DNA of 64,000 bases, from positions 1 through 64,000 of the forward strand of contig JAOARQ010000059.1 of NCBI GenBank assembly GCA_025210455.1, in the 5' to 3' direction. The position numbers and the translations under genes are program-made. Below are positions 16,000 to 25,079 of the stretch, one piece after another. Source of the stretch: Pelagimonas sp. (GTDB taxonomy: Bacteria; Pseudomonadota; Alphaproteobacteria; Rhodobacterales; Rhodobacteraceae). The notes beneath the pieces were generated by a model. It saw only the letters and a program-made list of their open reading frames with translations, was not told the origin of the DNA and made no database searches. Each line of letters opens with the position of its first letter. Within the stretch, counting starts at the first letter, position 1.

Positions 16000-18447
16000 A
16001 TGACACAGCCCCAGCTTCCGATTGAACATGTCCTACCCGCGCTTTTGAACGCCCTGAAAGACAGCGGCCGTGCCGTTTTGCAGGCGCCGCCGGGGGCTGG
16101 CAAAACCACGCGCGTGCCGCTGGCGCTGCTGCAGGCCGGGCTGACGGACGGCAAGATCATCATGCTAGAGCCCCGGCGGCTGGCAGCGCGGGCTGCAGCG
16201 CAGCGGCTGGCGGAAACCCTGGGCGAAACACCCGGGCAGACCGTGGGTTACCGCATTCGCGGCGAAAGCAAGACCTCCAAAGCCACGCGGATTGAGGTGG
16301 TGACCGAGGGCATTCTGACACGGATGATCCAATCCGACCCAGAACTGAATGGCGTTGGTGCGGTGCTGTTTGACGAATTTCACGAACGATCCCTGAACGC
16401 CGATCTGGGGCTGGCGCTCTGTCTGGAAATCGCTGGTGCCCTGCGCGAAGACCTGATCTTGCTGGCCATGTCTGCGACGCTGGATGCGCAGCCGGTGGCG
16501 GATCTGATGGAAGCCCCGATTGTCACCTCTGAAGGGCGCTCCTTTCCTGTGGATACGGTCTGGCTAGACAGGCCGCTGCCCAAGCGCCAGCGCTCTGAAG
16601 AGGCGATGTGCGATCTGATCCTAAAGGCGATTGCAGAAACCGACGGCGGTGTTCTGGCCTTTTTGCCGGGTGAAGGGGAAATCCGACGCGTTGAGGCGGC
16701 TTTGAAAGGGCGGTTGCCCAAAGAGGTGGCCCTGCGCCCGTTGTTTGGCGCGATGGAGCTAAGCGCACAACGCGCTGCCATCCGGCCTGAAAAAGAGGGG
16801 CGCAAGCTGGTGCTGGCAACCTCGATCGCGGAAACATCGCTGACTATCGAAGACATCCGCGTGGTGGTGGATGGCGGGAAGGCGCGACGCAGCCGGTTTG
16901 ATCCGGGGTCAGGCATGTCACGACTGGTGACCGAACGGGTCACACGGGCCGAAGCCACACAGCGCGCGGGCCGCGCAGGGCGGGTTGCACCGGGGACAGC
17001 CTATCGCCTGTGGACGCGTGGCGAGGAAGGGGCGCTCAGCCCCTTTCCACCGGCTGAAATCGAAGCTGCGGACCTGTCTGCGCTGGCGCTGGAACTGGCG
17101 CTTTGGGGGGCAGAGCCCACGCAACTGCCCTTTCTGACCACACCGCCACAGGGCGCTTTTGCAGAGGCACAGGCGCTATTGCAGATGCTGGGGGCACTGG
17201 ATGAGACGGGCCGCATCACCACCCATGGGCGCGACATTGCCGCCCTGCCCCTGCACCCCCGGCTTGCCCATATGCTGTGGATGTCTGGAAAAGAGGGGGC
17301 ATATCTAGCTGCACTCTTGTCTGATCGCGATCCGCTCACAAGGGCATCCACAGACCTGATTTTACGGTTGGAAGCCCTTCAGGATACGCGCCGTTTTCTG
17401 GACACCCGCCCCTTTGGGGTGAACCGTGCCGCGCTTGAACGGATCAAAACCGAAAGCCGTCGTCTTGCGCCCATGGCGAAGACGACCCGTAAGGGACGGA
17501 TAAGCCCCGCCGAGATGGCAGCGCTGGCCTATCCCGACCGCATCGGGCTGCGCCGCAAAGGGGATGCGCCCCGGTTCCAGCTTTCAGGCGGCAAAGGCGC
17601 GGTGATGGAGGACAGCGATGCGCTGGCGGGCGAGCGCCTGATCGTGGTCACCGATACCGATGGCAACCCGCGCGAAGCCCGTATTCGACAGGCCATCGCC
17701 ATCTCGCAATCAGAGATCCGCGCCCTGTTCGAAGACCAGATCCATTGGATCGAAACCTGCATTTGGTCAAAACGCGAACGCCGGGTGATTGCGCGCAGGC
17801 AGGAATGCTTTGGCGCAATCGCATTGGACGACCGCATCTGGAAAGACGCCCCGGATGATGCCATCGCCCGCGCCATGCTGGATGGGGTGCGTGATCTGGG
17901 GATCGCGCTTTCAGATGCGGCGCGGCGGTTCGTGGCCCGCGTGGCCCTGGCCCGCGACGCTGGGCAAGATCTGCCAGATATGTCCCCCGAGGCCTTGATG
18001 CAGAGCATTGACGATTGGCTGTTGCCCTATCTAGCCGGGGTGAAAACCGCTGCTGACTGGAAAAAATTCGATCTGTTGCCAGCGCTCAAATCGCGGCTGG
18101 ACTGGGGCCAGCAACAGGCGCTGGATGCGGCGGTGCCTGCGCATTTCACAACCCCATTGGGGCGCAAAATTCCGATTGATTACTCGGGTGATCACCCCGA
18201 AATTTCCCTGCGGTTACAAGAGCTTTTCGGCCAGAACTCACATCCGGTGGTCGGCCAGACCCCGCTGCGGGTCACTTTGTTGTCTCCCGCACAAAGACCG
18301 GTGCAGACCACCATGGATTTGCCGGGGTTCTGGGCCGGGTCTTATGCCGATGTGCGCAAGGACATGCGCGCCGCCTATCCCAAACATCCCTGGCCAGAAG
18401 ACCCGACAGAGGCAGATCCGACCCTGCGGGCCAAGAGACGAAAATAA
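16000..18447 (+). CDS. hrpB: ATP-dependent helicase HrpB
   Basis: 815 aa, the normal HrpB length, from ATG 16000. Walker A is PPGAGKTT (about 30-37), motif II is DEFHERS (the HrpB variant of DEAH), motif III is MSATL, and motif VI is TQRAGRAGR. The C-terminal HrpB-specific domain includes IPIDYSGDHPEI and ends with the WAGSYADVRKDMRAAYPKHPWPEDP motif. It is a DExH-box RNA/DNA helicase of uncertain physiological role. Divergent from meaB. Confidence 0.96.
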   Translation: MTQPQLPIEHVLPALLNALKDSGRAVLQAPPGAGKTTRVPLALLQAGLTDGKIIMLEPRRLAARAAAQRLAETLGETPGQTVGYRIRGESKTSKATRIEVVTEGILTRMIQSDPELNGVGAVLFDEFHERSLNADLGLALCLEIAGALREDLILLAMSATLDAQPVADLMEAPIVTSEGRSFPVDTVWLDRPLPKRQRSEEAMCDLILKAIAETDGGVLAFLPGEGEIRRVEAALKGRLPKEVALRPLFGAMELSAQRAAIRPEKEGRKLVLATSIAETSLTIEDIRVVVDGGKARRSRFDPGSGMSRLVTERVTRAEATQRAGRAGRVAPGTAYRLWTRGEEGALSPFPPAEIEAADLSALALELALWGAEPTQLPFLTTPPQGAFAEAQALLQMLGALDETGRITTHGRDIAALPLHPRLAHMLWMSGKEGAYLAALLSDRDPLTRASTDLILRLEALQDTRRFLDTRPFGVNRAALERIKTESRRLAPMAKTTRKGRISPAEMAALAYPDRIGLRRKGDAPRFQLSGGKGAVMEDSDALAGERLIVVTDTDGNPREARIRQAIAISQSEIRALFEDQIHWIETCIWSKRERRVIARRQECFGAIALDDRIWKDAPDDAIARAMLDGVRDLGIALSDAARRFVARVALARDAGQDLPDMSPEALMQSIDDWLLPYLAGVKTAADWKKFDLLPALKSRLDWGQQQALDAAVPAHFTTPLGRKIPIDYSGDHPEISLRLQELFGQNSHPVVGQTPLRVTLLSPAQRPVQTTMDLPGFWAGSYADVRKDMRAAYPKHPWPEDPTEADPTLRAKRRK

Positions 18448-18689
18448 GCGCGGGATAAAATTGTGCAAAGGTCGCATTTTCGCAAAAAATGACAGCTTAT
18501 GGTGGTGAATTTTCTCCCAAAAGTTGATCTTGGTTTGCCTTATCTTGCTTGTAAACCCTCGGGGTGCGGAGCTTGGCTCCCGGCATAGGCGGGGCTGCGC
18601 AGGTCACATGGGCTGAAAGTAAACCTCTGTTAACCAACCACGCCTAGGCTGGGGTCTCTGCTCAACTGCCCGATTCCATGAGGTCTGCC

Positions 18690-18890
18690 ATGTCGCAAAC
18701 CACCCTGCCCCTGCGTGCGGATCATCCGCGCGGTGCTCAGCCCTATGCGGCTGCCCCCTATACCGAAGCCACAATGCGCAAGATCAAGCGTGACAATGGC
18801 GCTGTGCCGTTGGTCTGGGCCAGCGTGTTGGTCTTTGTCCCGCTCTATTGGGTCTGCATTCTGGCCTATTTCATCCAGATCATCTTTTAG
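18690..18890 (+). CDS. Small single-helix membrane protein, unknown
   Basis: 66 aa from ATG 18690, with GAGG six bases upstream. An N-terminal polar half (PLRADHPRGAQPYAAAPY) is followed by one membrane helix at about 44-65 that ends the protein. I recognise no family. It stands alone between hrpB and a bidirectional terminator, with a 240-bp upstream gap in which I see no other gene. Confidence 0.6.
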   Translation: MSQTTLPLRADHPRGAQPYAAAPYTEATMRKIKRDNGAVPLVWASVLVFVPLYWVCILAYFIQIIF

Positions 18891-18910
18891 GAACTGGGTG
18901 CATTCGCCCT

Positions 18911-18938
18911 AAACAAAAAGGGGCCCTGCGGCCCCTTT
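18911..18938 (-). terminator. Bidirectional terminator, chiefly of argF
   Basis: Stem AAAGGGGCC/GGCCCCTTT (18917-18925 with 18930-18938). On the minus strand the stem is followed by TTTG-TTT, and on the plus strand it ends in TTT. It lies between the small membrane gene and the convergent argF. Confidence 0.8.
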
Positions 18939-18963
18939 GGTGGATCTGCGCTGATGCTGCGAT

Positions 18964-19890
18964 TCAGCTGCCAACGCACCATTTCATAATGGCCTTCTGC
19001 GCGTGCAGACGGTTTTCTGCCTCGTCCCAGATCACCGAATTCGGGCCATCCATCACTTCTGAGGTGACTTCTTCTTCGCGGTGTGCGGGCAGGCAATGCA
19101 TGAACAGCGCGTCTGGTTTCGCGGCTTCCATCAGTTTCTGGTTCACTTGATAGGGGCGCAGCATGTTGTGGCGGCGTTCCTTGGCGGATTGCGCGTCATG
19201 CATCGACACCCAGGTATCCGCCACGATCAGATCCGCGCCTTCAACCGCTTTGAAAGGATCACGTTCGATGATGATTTCAGCGCCTTCCTTGCGCGCCTGA
19301 CCGACAAATTCCATTTCCGGATCCAGTTGCACCGGGCCGGTAAAGGTCAGATCAAAGCCAAAGCGGCCCGCCGCATGCAGGAACGAGGCGCAGACGTTGT
19401 TGCCATCCCCGGCCCAGACCACCTTTTTGCCTTTGATCGGCCCGCGATGTTCCTCATAGGTCAGGATATCGGCCATGATCTGGCAGGGGTGGCTGCGGTC
19501 GGTCAGACCGTTGATCACAGGAACGCTGGCGTATTGGGCCATTTCTTCCAGCACCGCCTCATCAAAGGTGCGGATCATGATCATATCGACATAGCGCGAC
19601 AGCACGCGGGCGGTGTCGGCGATGGTTTCCCCATGCCCCAGCTGCATGTCTTTGCCCGACAGCACCATAGTCTGCCCGCCCATCTGGCGCACACCCACAT
19701 CGAAGGACACGCGGGTCCGGGTCGAAGGTTTTTCGAAAATCAGCGCGACCATGCGATCTTTCAGCGGCAGATCATCATCAGGCGCAGCTTTTGGGCGGCC
19801 AAGGCGCGCGTTTTTGATGGTTTTTGCGCTGTCGATGATGCTGCGCAATTCAGTCGGGTCGGTGGTGTGGATATCGAGAAAGTGGTTCAT
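18964..19890 (-). CDS. argF: Ornithine carbamoyltransferase
   Basis: 308 aa. The carbamoyl-phosphate site [11 protein letters not shown] (about 54-64), HPCQ (about 134-137) and the ornithine site HCLPAHR (about 267-273) are intact. It converts ornithine and carbamoyl phosphate to citrulline in arginine synthesis. It lies 73 bases after argD on the same strand, forming an argD-argF unit as is usual in Rhodobacterales. It is closed by the hairpin at 18917-18938. Confidence 0.97.
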   Translation of the reverse strand: MNHFLDIHTTDPTELRSIIDSAKTIKNARLGRPKAAPDDDLPLKDRMVALIFEKPSTRTRVSFDVGVRQMGGQTMVLSGKDMQLGHGETIADTARVLSRYVDMIMIRTFDEAVLEEMAQYASVPVINGLTDRSHPCQIMADILTYEEHRGPIKGKKVVWAGDGNNVCASFLHAAGRFGFDLTFTGPVQLDPEMEFVGQARKEGAEIIIERDPFKAVEGADLIVADTWVSMHDAQSAKERRHNMLRPYQVNQKLMEAAKPDALFMHCLPAHREEEVTSEVMDGPNSVIWDEAENRLHAQKAIMKWCVGS

Positions 19891-19963
19891 GATACGTATC
19901 TTTTTACAAGTGGTGGACTGGGGCGCGGCCCCAGACCCCGGAGTTTATCTGGCAAGATGAAGA

Positions 19964-21151
19964 TCAGGCGGCAGCGCCTGCAAGCGCTGTGGCGGCGCTA
20001 TCCAGGCGGGTGACGGCCTCGGCGATGTCTTCTTCGGTGATGTTCAGGGCGGGCAGCAGGCGCACCACATTGTCGGCCGCGGGCACGGTGATCACCTGCG
20101 CCTCATAGCCTGCTTTGACCAGTTCACCGCAGGGTGTGCTGTCTTTGCAGCGCAGGCCCAGCATCAGACCGGCACCGCGCACCTCTTCGAAGATATCGGG
20201 ATGCGAGGCCACCAGCCCTTCGAGTTTTTGACGCAAGAGGCCCGCGCGCTGGTTGACGCCTTCAAGGAATTCGGGGGTTGCGACGTGATCCAGCACGGCT
20301 TTGCCAACGGCGCAGCCCAGCGGGTTGCCCCCATAGGTTGATCCATGTGTGCCTGCGACCATCCCCGAGGCGGCCTCTTCGGTGGCGAGAACCGCACCCA
20401 GTGGGAAGCCGCCGCCGATGCCCTTGGCAACCATCATCACATCAGGGGTGATGCCAGCCCATTCATGGGCAAACAGCTTGCCCGTCCGGCCCACACCGCA
20501 TTGCACCTCATCAGCGATCAGCAGCACGTTATGTTCATCACATAGCGCGCGGATGGCCTGCAGATCTGCATCGGGCAATGGGCGGATACCGCCTTCGCCC
20601 TGCACCGGTTCAACAATGATCGCAGCTGTGTTTTCGGTGATCGCGGATTTGAGCGCCGCAAGATCGCCCCAGGGCAATTGTGTGAACCCCGGCAGCAGCG
20701 GGCCAAAGCCTTTGATCATTTTTTCGGTACCAGCCGCAGCGATCGCCGCAGAAGACCGGCCGTGGAAACAGCCCTCAAAGGTGATGATCCCGGTCTTTTC
20801 AGGCAGGCCTTTTACGTACCAGTACTTGCGCACCATCTTGACCGCCAGTTCACAGGCTTCGGTGCCGGAATTGGTGAAAAACACCGTGTCGGCAAAGGTG
20901 GTATCGACCAGCTTATCGGCCAGCGCCTGCTGTTGCGGGATCTCATAGAGGTTCGAGACGTGCCAGAGATTTTGCGCCTGATCGGTCAGCGCCGCCACCA
21001 GATCCGGGTGCGCATGGCCCAGCGCATTCACCGCGATGCCCGACCCCAGATCGAGAAAACGTCGGCCATCTGCCTCGATCAGCCAGCTGCCTTCGCCTTT
21101 GACGAAGTTCAGGGGAGCACGCACATAGGTGGGCAGAACGGTCGAAATCAT
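19964..21151 (-). CDS. argD: Acetylornithine aminotransferase
   Basis: 395 aa from ATG 21151; the open frame to 21202 adds residues foreign to the family. The PLP-enzyme class III features are present: [28 protein letters not shown], and the Schiff-base lysine in [14 protein letters not shown]. It transaminates N-acetylglutamate semialdehyde in arginine synthesis, and often also succinyl-diaminopimelate intermediates. It is first gene of the argD-argF unit, with a 359-bp upstream gap that contains notable secondary structure. Confidence 0.96.
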   Translation of the reverse strand: MISTVLPTYVRAPLNFVKGEGSWLIEADGRRFLDLGSGIAVNALGHAHPDLVAALTDQAQNLWHVSNLYEIPQQQALADKLVDTTFADTVFFTNSGTEACELAVKMVRKYWYVKGLPEKTGIITFEGCFHGRSSAAIAAAGTEKMIKGFGPLLPGFTQLPWGDLAALKSAITENTAAIIVEPVQGEGGIRPLPDADLQAIRALCDEHNVLLIADEVQCGVGRTGKLFAHEWAGITPDVMMVAKGIGGGFPLGAVLATEEAASGMVAGTHGSTYGGNPLGCAVGKAVLDHVATPEFLEGVNQRAGLLRQKLEGLVASHPDIFEEVRGAGLMLGLRCKDSTPCGELVKAGYEAQVITVPAADNVVRLLPALNITEEDIAEAVTRLDSAATALAGAAA

Positions 21152-21242
21152 GATCGTGTCCTTCGTAATGAAGCCCGATTGGTGCCAAGGGCACGGGGGC
21201 AAGTCAAGTTGTCAGGGAAGTGTATGAACGCAAAAGGGCGAT

Positions 21243-21260
21243 CGTGCCTTTGAAGGCACG
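21243..21260. repeat. Short palindrome in the argD leader
   Basis: CGTGCCTT and AAGGCACG form a perfect 8-bp stem around TG. On the minus strand it is followed by a weak CCCTTTTG run. It may be an operator or a weak hairpin in the argD leader; sequence alone cannot tell. Confidence 0.4.
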
Positions 21261-21381
21261 GGAGGAAGAGCTCAGGCTCGTCGGATGATCGCGGTTTTGG
21301 TCATGGGGCTGCGTTTCGCAGGGACGCGCCCGAAAAGCAAGCGTTTATTTTGCTCATGAGGGAACTGGGCAGTTCAAAGGC

Positions 21382-21437
21382 AAAAAGGCCAAACCCGCAG
21401 GCTGTCAAGGAGGGCAAGACAGCATATGGGTTTGGCC
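21382..21437 (-). terminator. Intrinsic terminator with extended stem (part of a possible switch)
   Basis: On the minus strand GGCCAAACCC (21437-21428) pairs with GGGTTTGGCC (21396-21387). The loop contains a second perfect 6-bp stem, GCTGTC/GACAGC, and TTTTT follows. It would end the transcript of the two-gene unit above it. A third copy of GGGTTTGGCC on the minus strand at 21497-21488 can compete for the same partner. Confidence 0.7.
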
Positions 21438-21510
21438 CAGAGCATGTGATCGTGTCACTTCGACCACATGCTGTATGAGAGGTTTGTGGCCAAACCCCCC
21501 GGATGCACCC

Positions 21511-21999
21511 CTAGTGCAGACGCCCGCGCGGCGCCTGAGGGACGGGGCTTTGCATCAAAGCCATGGGCATGAGATCCGCCATACGTTCCAGCGCGCGGCC
21601 AAATTTCACTGCGCTGTTCACCAGCTTTTCAGCCGAAGTCGGGCGGGTCATCAGCGCGGCCATCATCTGGGCTTCGCGGGTTTCACCGGCACTGGCCAGC
21701 GCCACAAGCTGGGCAAAGCAGGCTTCGTCACTACCCAGGCATTTGCACCCAATCGCATGACGCATCATCGGGCGGCTACCATGGCGGGCGATGATATAGG
21801 CCATATCGCCCAGCGCCTCGATGGCGGTCATGCCCTGATCCAGACCAAGCGACTGAATAAATTCACTATTCAGCTGCGCCTGTGTGGTGGCATCTTCGGA
21901 CCAGAGCCGCAGATAGATCACGCTGGAAACCTCAATCGGGGTCAGTTCTTTCAAAAGACCAACGGCCGCGCCGCCGCGTGGGGTGCTATGGATGGTCAT
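21511..21999 (-). CDS. Conserved-looking hypothetical protein
   Basis: 162 aa, no family recognised. Mostly helical in appearance, soluble, with a cysteine cluster GCKCLGSDEACF (about 84-95) that could bind metal. The opening GLLKELTPIEVSSVIYLRLW is protein-like, and codon use matches neighbouring core genes. Its ATG overlaps the stop of a 51-aa gene by four bases (ATGA), so the two are coupled. Structured DNA that ends in a terminator follows its stop directly. Confidence 0.65.
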   Translation of the reverse strand: MTIHSTPRGGAAVGLLKELTPIEVSSVIYLRLWSEDATTQAQLNSEFIQSLGLDQGMTAIEALGDMAYIIARHGSRPMMRHAIGCKCLGSDEACFAQLVALASAGETREAQMMAALMTRPTSAEKLVNSAVKFGRALERMADLMPMALMQSPVPQAPRGRLH

Positions 22000-22151
22000 T
22001 GCGCTTTCTCCCGTTCGGTTCTGTCCAGCAGGGTTTCCAGATAGCTCACCGCCGACAGGCTGGGCGTTTCAGAAAGCAGAGACAGCGTGTCGTGCAAAAG
22101 CGCTGTATCGCTTTGCTTGCTGCGCGGATCCTTTTGCTTTGGATGAGTCAT
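21996..22151 (-). CDS. Small 51-aa hypothetical protein
   Basis: 51 aa, MTHPKQKDPR at the N-terminus, helical LHDTLSLLSE and SYLETLLDRTE further on, no cysteines. ATG 22151 has a good AAGGGG ribosome site, and the stop overlaps the next start as ATGA. These two features, more than length, support it as a real gene. It is translationally coupled to the 162-aa protein, suggesting they act together. Function unknown. Confidence 0.6.
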   Translation of the reverse strand: MTHPKQKDPRSKQSDTALLHDTLSLLSETPSLSAVSYLETLLDRTEREKAQ

Positions 22152-22307
22152 GATCTGGCCCCTTAAGTTGCGCTTTATCTGACTAATTTACTCATGTTTG
22201 TCAATTCCTGATTTTTTTACTTGGTATTTTTCCGCCTTTCACATTTCAACCCAGGGTTTCAGGGCTGGTGGGCCAATGGGCAAAGGCTCATGTCATATTC
22301 AGCTTTC

Positions 22308-22321
22308 TTGACATGTATCAA
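22308..22321 (+). promoter_or_regulatory. FNR/CRP-family box before the SQR-like gene
   Basis: TTGACATGTATCAA matches the TTGAT-N4-ATCAA consensus at nine of ten defined positions. It is centred about 59 bases before the start at 22374. FnrL/Dnr-type control by oxygen or NO is therefore likely. It could also act on the divergent small gene at 22151. Confidence 0.6.
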
Positions 22322-22373
22322 AGTCGTGCGTCATTAACCCATTCAAATATCAATATGTGAAATGGAGAGACGC

Positions 22374-23684
22374 ATGACAGACAGCCGATTCTCCCCGTCG
22401 CGGCGGGGCTTTTTGACCATGGCGGCGGGCGCAGGCGCGCTGGCCGCCGCTGGCGCAGGCAGCAAGGCACAGGCGCAGGTGGCCACAAAAGCCCGGATCG
22501 TCATTCTGGGCGCAGGCGCGGCAGGCACCGCGCTGGCGAACCGGTTGAATGCCCGTCTGGATGGGGCGCAGATCACCGTGGTGGACGGCAGAACACAGCA
22601 CATCTATCAGCCGGGCCTGACCCTTGTGGGCACCGGGCTGAAACCCGCCAGCTATGTGGTCAGCGACACCAGCTATTGGTTTGACGCAGGCATCACCCTG
22701 AAACAGGAGCACGCCGCCAATATCGACCCTGAGGCCAATCGGCTCACTCTCGCCGGGGGCGAGGTGCTGGAATATGATTATCTGGTGGTCGCCACCGGGA
22801 TCGAGCTGAACTATGCGGCCATTGATGGCTTTGAAATGGGGATGATTGGCAAGGACGGTGTGGGGTCAATCTATGCGGGGCCGGAAGCGGCGGCAGCCAC
22901 ATGGCAGGCAGCGGGCAGATTTACCGAAACCGGGGGTGTTGGTCTGTTCTGTCGCCCGCAGACAGCGCTGAAATGTGCTGGGGCACCGATCAAGCATACA
23001 TTTTTGATTGACGATATTGCGCGTCACAACGGGGGCCGCCCCAAGGCCGATATCACCTATTTCGCCCACAATAAGGCGCTGTTTGGCGTGCCTATCGTCT
23101 CAGAGAAGATCCGCATGATTATGGGTGATCGTGATATCAAAACCGAATACGAACACCATGTGTCTGCGATTGATGCCGGGGCGAAGACAGTGACCTTCAC
23201 CACACCTGACGGCGATTATGAGCGCGACTATGACTATATCCACATCGTGCCCCCGCAACGTGCCCCCAAGGTGGTGCGTGAAAGCGGGCTAAGCTGGGCC
23301 AATGCGCCCGAGGGCTGGATGGAAGTGAACAAATTCAGCCTGCGCCATGAACGATATAAGAATGTCTTTGGCATCGGCGATGTGGCAGGCGTACCCAAAG
23401 GCAAGACGGCGGCTTCGGCCAAATGGCAGGTACCGGTCTGCGAAGCGCATCTGGTGGCGGATATCGCGGGCAAGACCTCGGATGCGTCATACAATGGCTA
23501 TACATCCTGCCCGCTGATCACGCAGATCGGGCGCGCGATGCTGATCGAATTTGACTACAACAACAACCTGACCCCCTCTTTTCCGGGCGTGATTGCGCCG
23601 CTCGAAGAGCTTTGGATCAGTTGGTTGATGAAAGAGGTCGCCCTGAAAGCAACCTATAACGCCATGTTGCGTGGCAAAGCCTGA
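22374..23684 (+). CDS. Tat-exported FAD oxidoreductase, sulfide:quinone reductase-like
   Basis: 436 aa from ATG 22374 with GGAGAG upstream; an ATG at 22362 is less likely. A twin-arginine signal (SRRGFL, residues 9-14, then an Ala-rich core to about 34) indicates periplasmic export. FAD-binding VILGAGAAGTALANRL and the IGDVAGVPKGKTAASA motif follow. Cysteines in FCRPQTALKCAG and GYTSCPL occupy positions like the redox pair of sulfide:quinone oxidoreductases. Likely role: oxidising sulfide and reducing quinone. The DUF5368 gene follows at once, and an FNR box precedes it. Confidence 0.82.
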   Translation: MTDSRFSPSRRGFLTMAAGAGALAAAGAGSKAQAQVATKARIVILGAGAAGTALANRLNARLDGAQITVVDGRTQHIYQPGLTLVGTGLKPASYVVSDTSYWFDAGITLKQEHAANIDPEANRLTLAGGEVLEYDYLVVATGIELNYAAIDGFEMGMIGKDGVGSIYAGPEAAAATWQAAGRFTETGGVGLFCRPQTALKCAGAPIKHTFLIDDIARHNGGRPKADITYFAHNKALFGVPIVSEKIRMIMGDRDIKTEYEHHVSAIDAGAKTVTFTTPDGDYERDYDYIHIVPPQRAPKVVRESGLSWANAPEGWMEVNKFSLRHERYKNVFGIGDVAGVPKGKTAASAKWQVPVCEAHLVADIAGKTSDASYNGYTSCPLITQIGRAMLIEFDYNNNLTPSFPGVIAPLEELWISWLMKEVALKATYNAMLRGKA

Positions 23685-23696
23685 GGAGCGCGAGCA

Positions 23697-24053
23697 ATGA
23701 AAGAACTGACATTCGGCACCCTGATCGCGGTTTTTGAAGAGGTCTTTGGCCGCGGGCTGTTCTGGGCCATGGTGGCCTTTGCGGCGTTGATCACCCTGGC
23801 CTATCTGTTTGTCCTGTTCCGTGACCGGGCGGTGAGTTGGAAAAAATTCCTCTGGGCGCAGCTGTCGATGCCCTTTGGCGCAATTGCAGCGGTGCTGTTT
23901 GTGCAGAAAATGACCAATTCCGGCTTTGTCGATCTGGGCGGGCCGATTGATATCATTGTGCTGCTTGCAGTTGCCGTGGCCGGGGCCATTGGGCTGGCGA
24001 TTTTGGTCTATACGCTGCAATCCCTGCTGGGCAAAGGCACCCGAGAGGCCTGA
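23697..24053 (+). CDS. DUF5368-like membrane protein
   Basis: 118 aa with three probable membrane helices (about 20-42, 55-75 and 83-108). It resembles the DUF5368 proteins that accompany SQR-like genes in Rhodobacterales; this is recalled from pattern, not searched. It starts 12 bases after the flavoprotein stop, with GGAGCG upstream, so the two are one operon. It may anchor the flavoprotein or link it to the quinone pool. Confidence 0.65.
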   Translation: MKELTFGTLIAVFEEVFGRGLFWAMVAFAALITLAYLFVLFRDRAVSWKKFLWAQLSMPFGAIAAVLFVQKMTNSGFVDLGGPIDIIVLLAVAVAGAIGLAILVYTLQSLLGKGTREA

Positions 24054-24179
24054 GGCTACAGGGGAAATGGCCGGGGCGCGTTGGAACGCGCCCTTTTTGG
24101 CGCGGCAAACCATAGGTCACAAATTGACATCCCCGCCCAGCCGGGCAAATTGGAGCAAATAGCTTTTTGGGGGAATGAC

Positions 24180-24995
24180 ATGAAACTGACCACCACCGCA
24201 CTGGCCCTGTGCATGGGTCTGGCAAGCACCGCCTATGCAGAAACCTGCGCCACAGGCAAAACCCTGACCGATGGCGTTCTGACCATCGCCACCGGCAACC
24301 CAGCCTATTACCCCTGGGTTCTGGATGATGCGCCCGAGGCAGGCAAAGGATTCGAAGCGGCTGTGGCCTATGCGCTGGCCGAAGAAATGGGCTTTGCCGC
24401 GGATCAGGTGACATGGGTGCGCACCTCGTTTGATCAGGCGATCCAGCCGGGCGCGAAAGATTTCGACATCAATATGCAGCAGTTTTCGATCACGCCCGAG
24501 CGCGAAGAGATCGTCGACTTCTCCAAGCCCTATTACACCTCGGCCATGGCGGTTCTGACCACCCAATCCGTGATCGACAGCGGCGCGGCCCCAACTGTGG
24601 ATAGCCTGAAAGGTCTGGTCTGGGGCGCGATGGGCAGCACCACCGCCCTGCCCATGCTGACCGACCTGATTGCCCCTGAAAAGCAGCCGCTGCTTTACGG
24701 CGACAACGTCGATGTGACCGCTGCGATGCAGGCGGGCCAGATTGATGCGGCGCTGTTTGACCTGCCGACCGCGCTGTATCTGTCGGCGGTTGTCCTGAAT
24801 GACGGTGTTATTCTGGGCCAGTTCCCGCCAGAACGCAGCGCAAACCCGGATCAGTTTGGCATCCTGATGGAAGAGGGATCCGCACTGAAAACCTGCGTGG
24901 ACGACGCGCTGGACGCCCTGAGCGCAAACGGCAAGCTGGCCGAGATCGAAGCCACCTGGCTGCAGGAAACCACCGGCGTACCGCTGGTCAAGTAA
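24180..24995 (+). CDS. Amino-acid ABC transporter substrate-binding protein
   Basis: 271 aa from ATG 24180; upstream in-frame residues lack family features. A signal peptide (1-20, ASTAYAE) leads to a family 3 solute-binding fold, with LTIATGNPAYYPWV at the start and VDFSKPYYTSAMAVLT in the hinge region. It captures an amino acid or similar polar solute in the periplasm. It is first of an SBP-permease-ATPase set; a hairpin after it probably stabilises its message. Confidence 0.88.
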   Translation: MKLTTTALALCMGLASTAYAETCATGKTLTDGVLTIATGNPAYYPWVLDDAPEAGKGFEAAVAYALAEEMGFAADQVTWVRTSFDQAIQPGAKDFDINMQQFSITPEREEIVDFSKPYYTSAMAVLTTQSVIDSGAAPTVDSLKGLVWGAMGSTTALPMLTDLIAPEKQPLLYGDNVDVTAAMQAGQIDAALFDLPTALYLSAVVLNDGVILGQFPPERSANPDQFGILMEEGSALKTCVDDALDALSANGKLAEIEATWLQETTGVPLVK

Positions 24996-25041
24996 GCGCG
25001 CCTTACCTTTAAAACATCGGGGGTGTTCGCGATGGCGAACC

Positions 25042-25056
25042 GGGGGCTTTGCCCCC
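25042..25056 (+). promoter_or_regulatory. Intra-operon hairpin after the SBP gene
   Basis: GGGGGC-TTT-GCCCCC, a perfect 6-bp stem without a following T-run, lies between the binding-protein and permease genes. Such hairpins typically protect the SBP transcript 3' end and give higher SBP levels; here that is inferred. Confidence 0.55.
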
Positions 25057-25079
25057 TCCCCCTACCCCACAGGCTTTTC

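Larger units (their letters stand above)
21152..21510. other. argD upstream region, no gene seen
   Basis: I find no plausible gene here. It contains a perfect stem CGTGCCTT-TG-AAGGCACG at 21243-21260, about 92 bases before argD, and the terminator/antiterminator-like array at 21382-21497. Confidence 0.5.

Noticed and set aside
19081-20013. A 310-aa plus-strand frame opposite argF
   Set aside because: It is His-rich antisense shadow of the real minus-strand argF gene; the latter has all active-site motifs.
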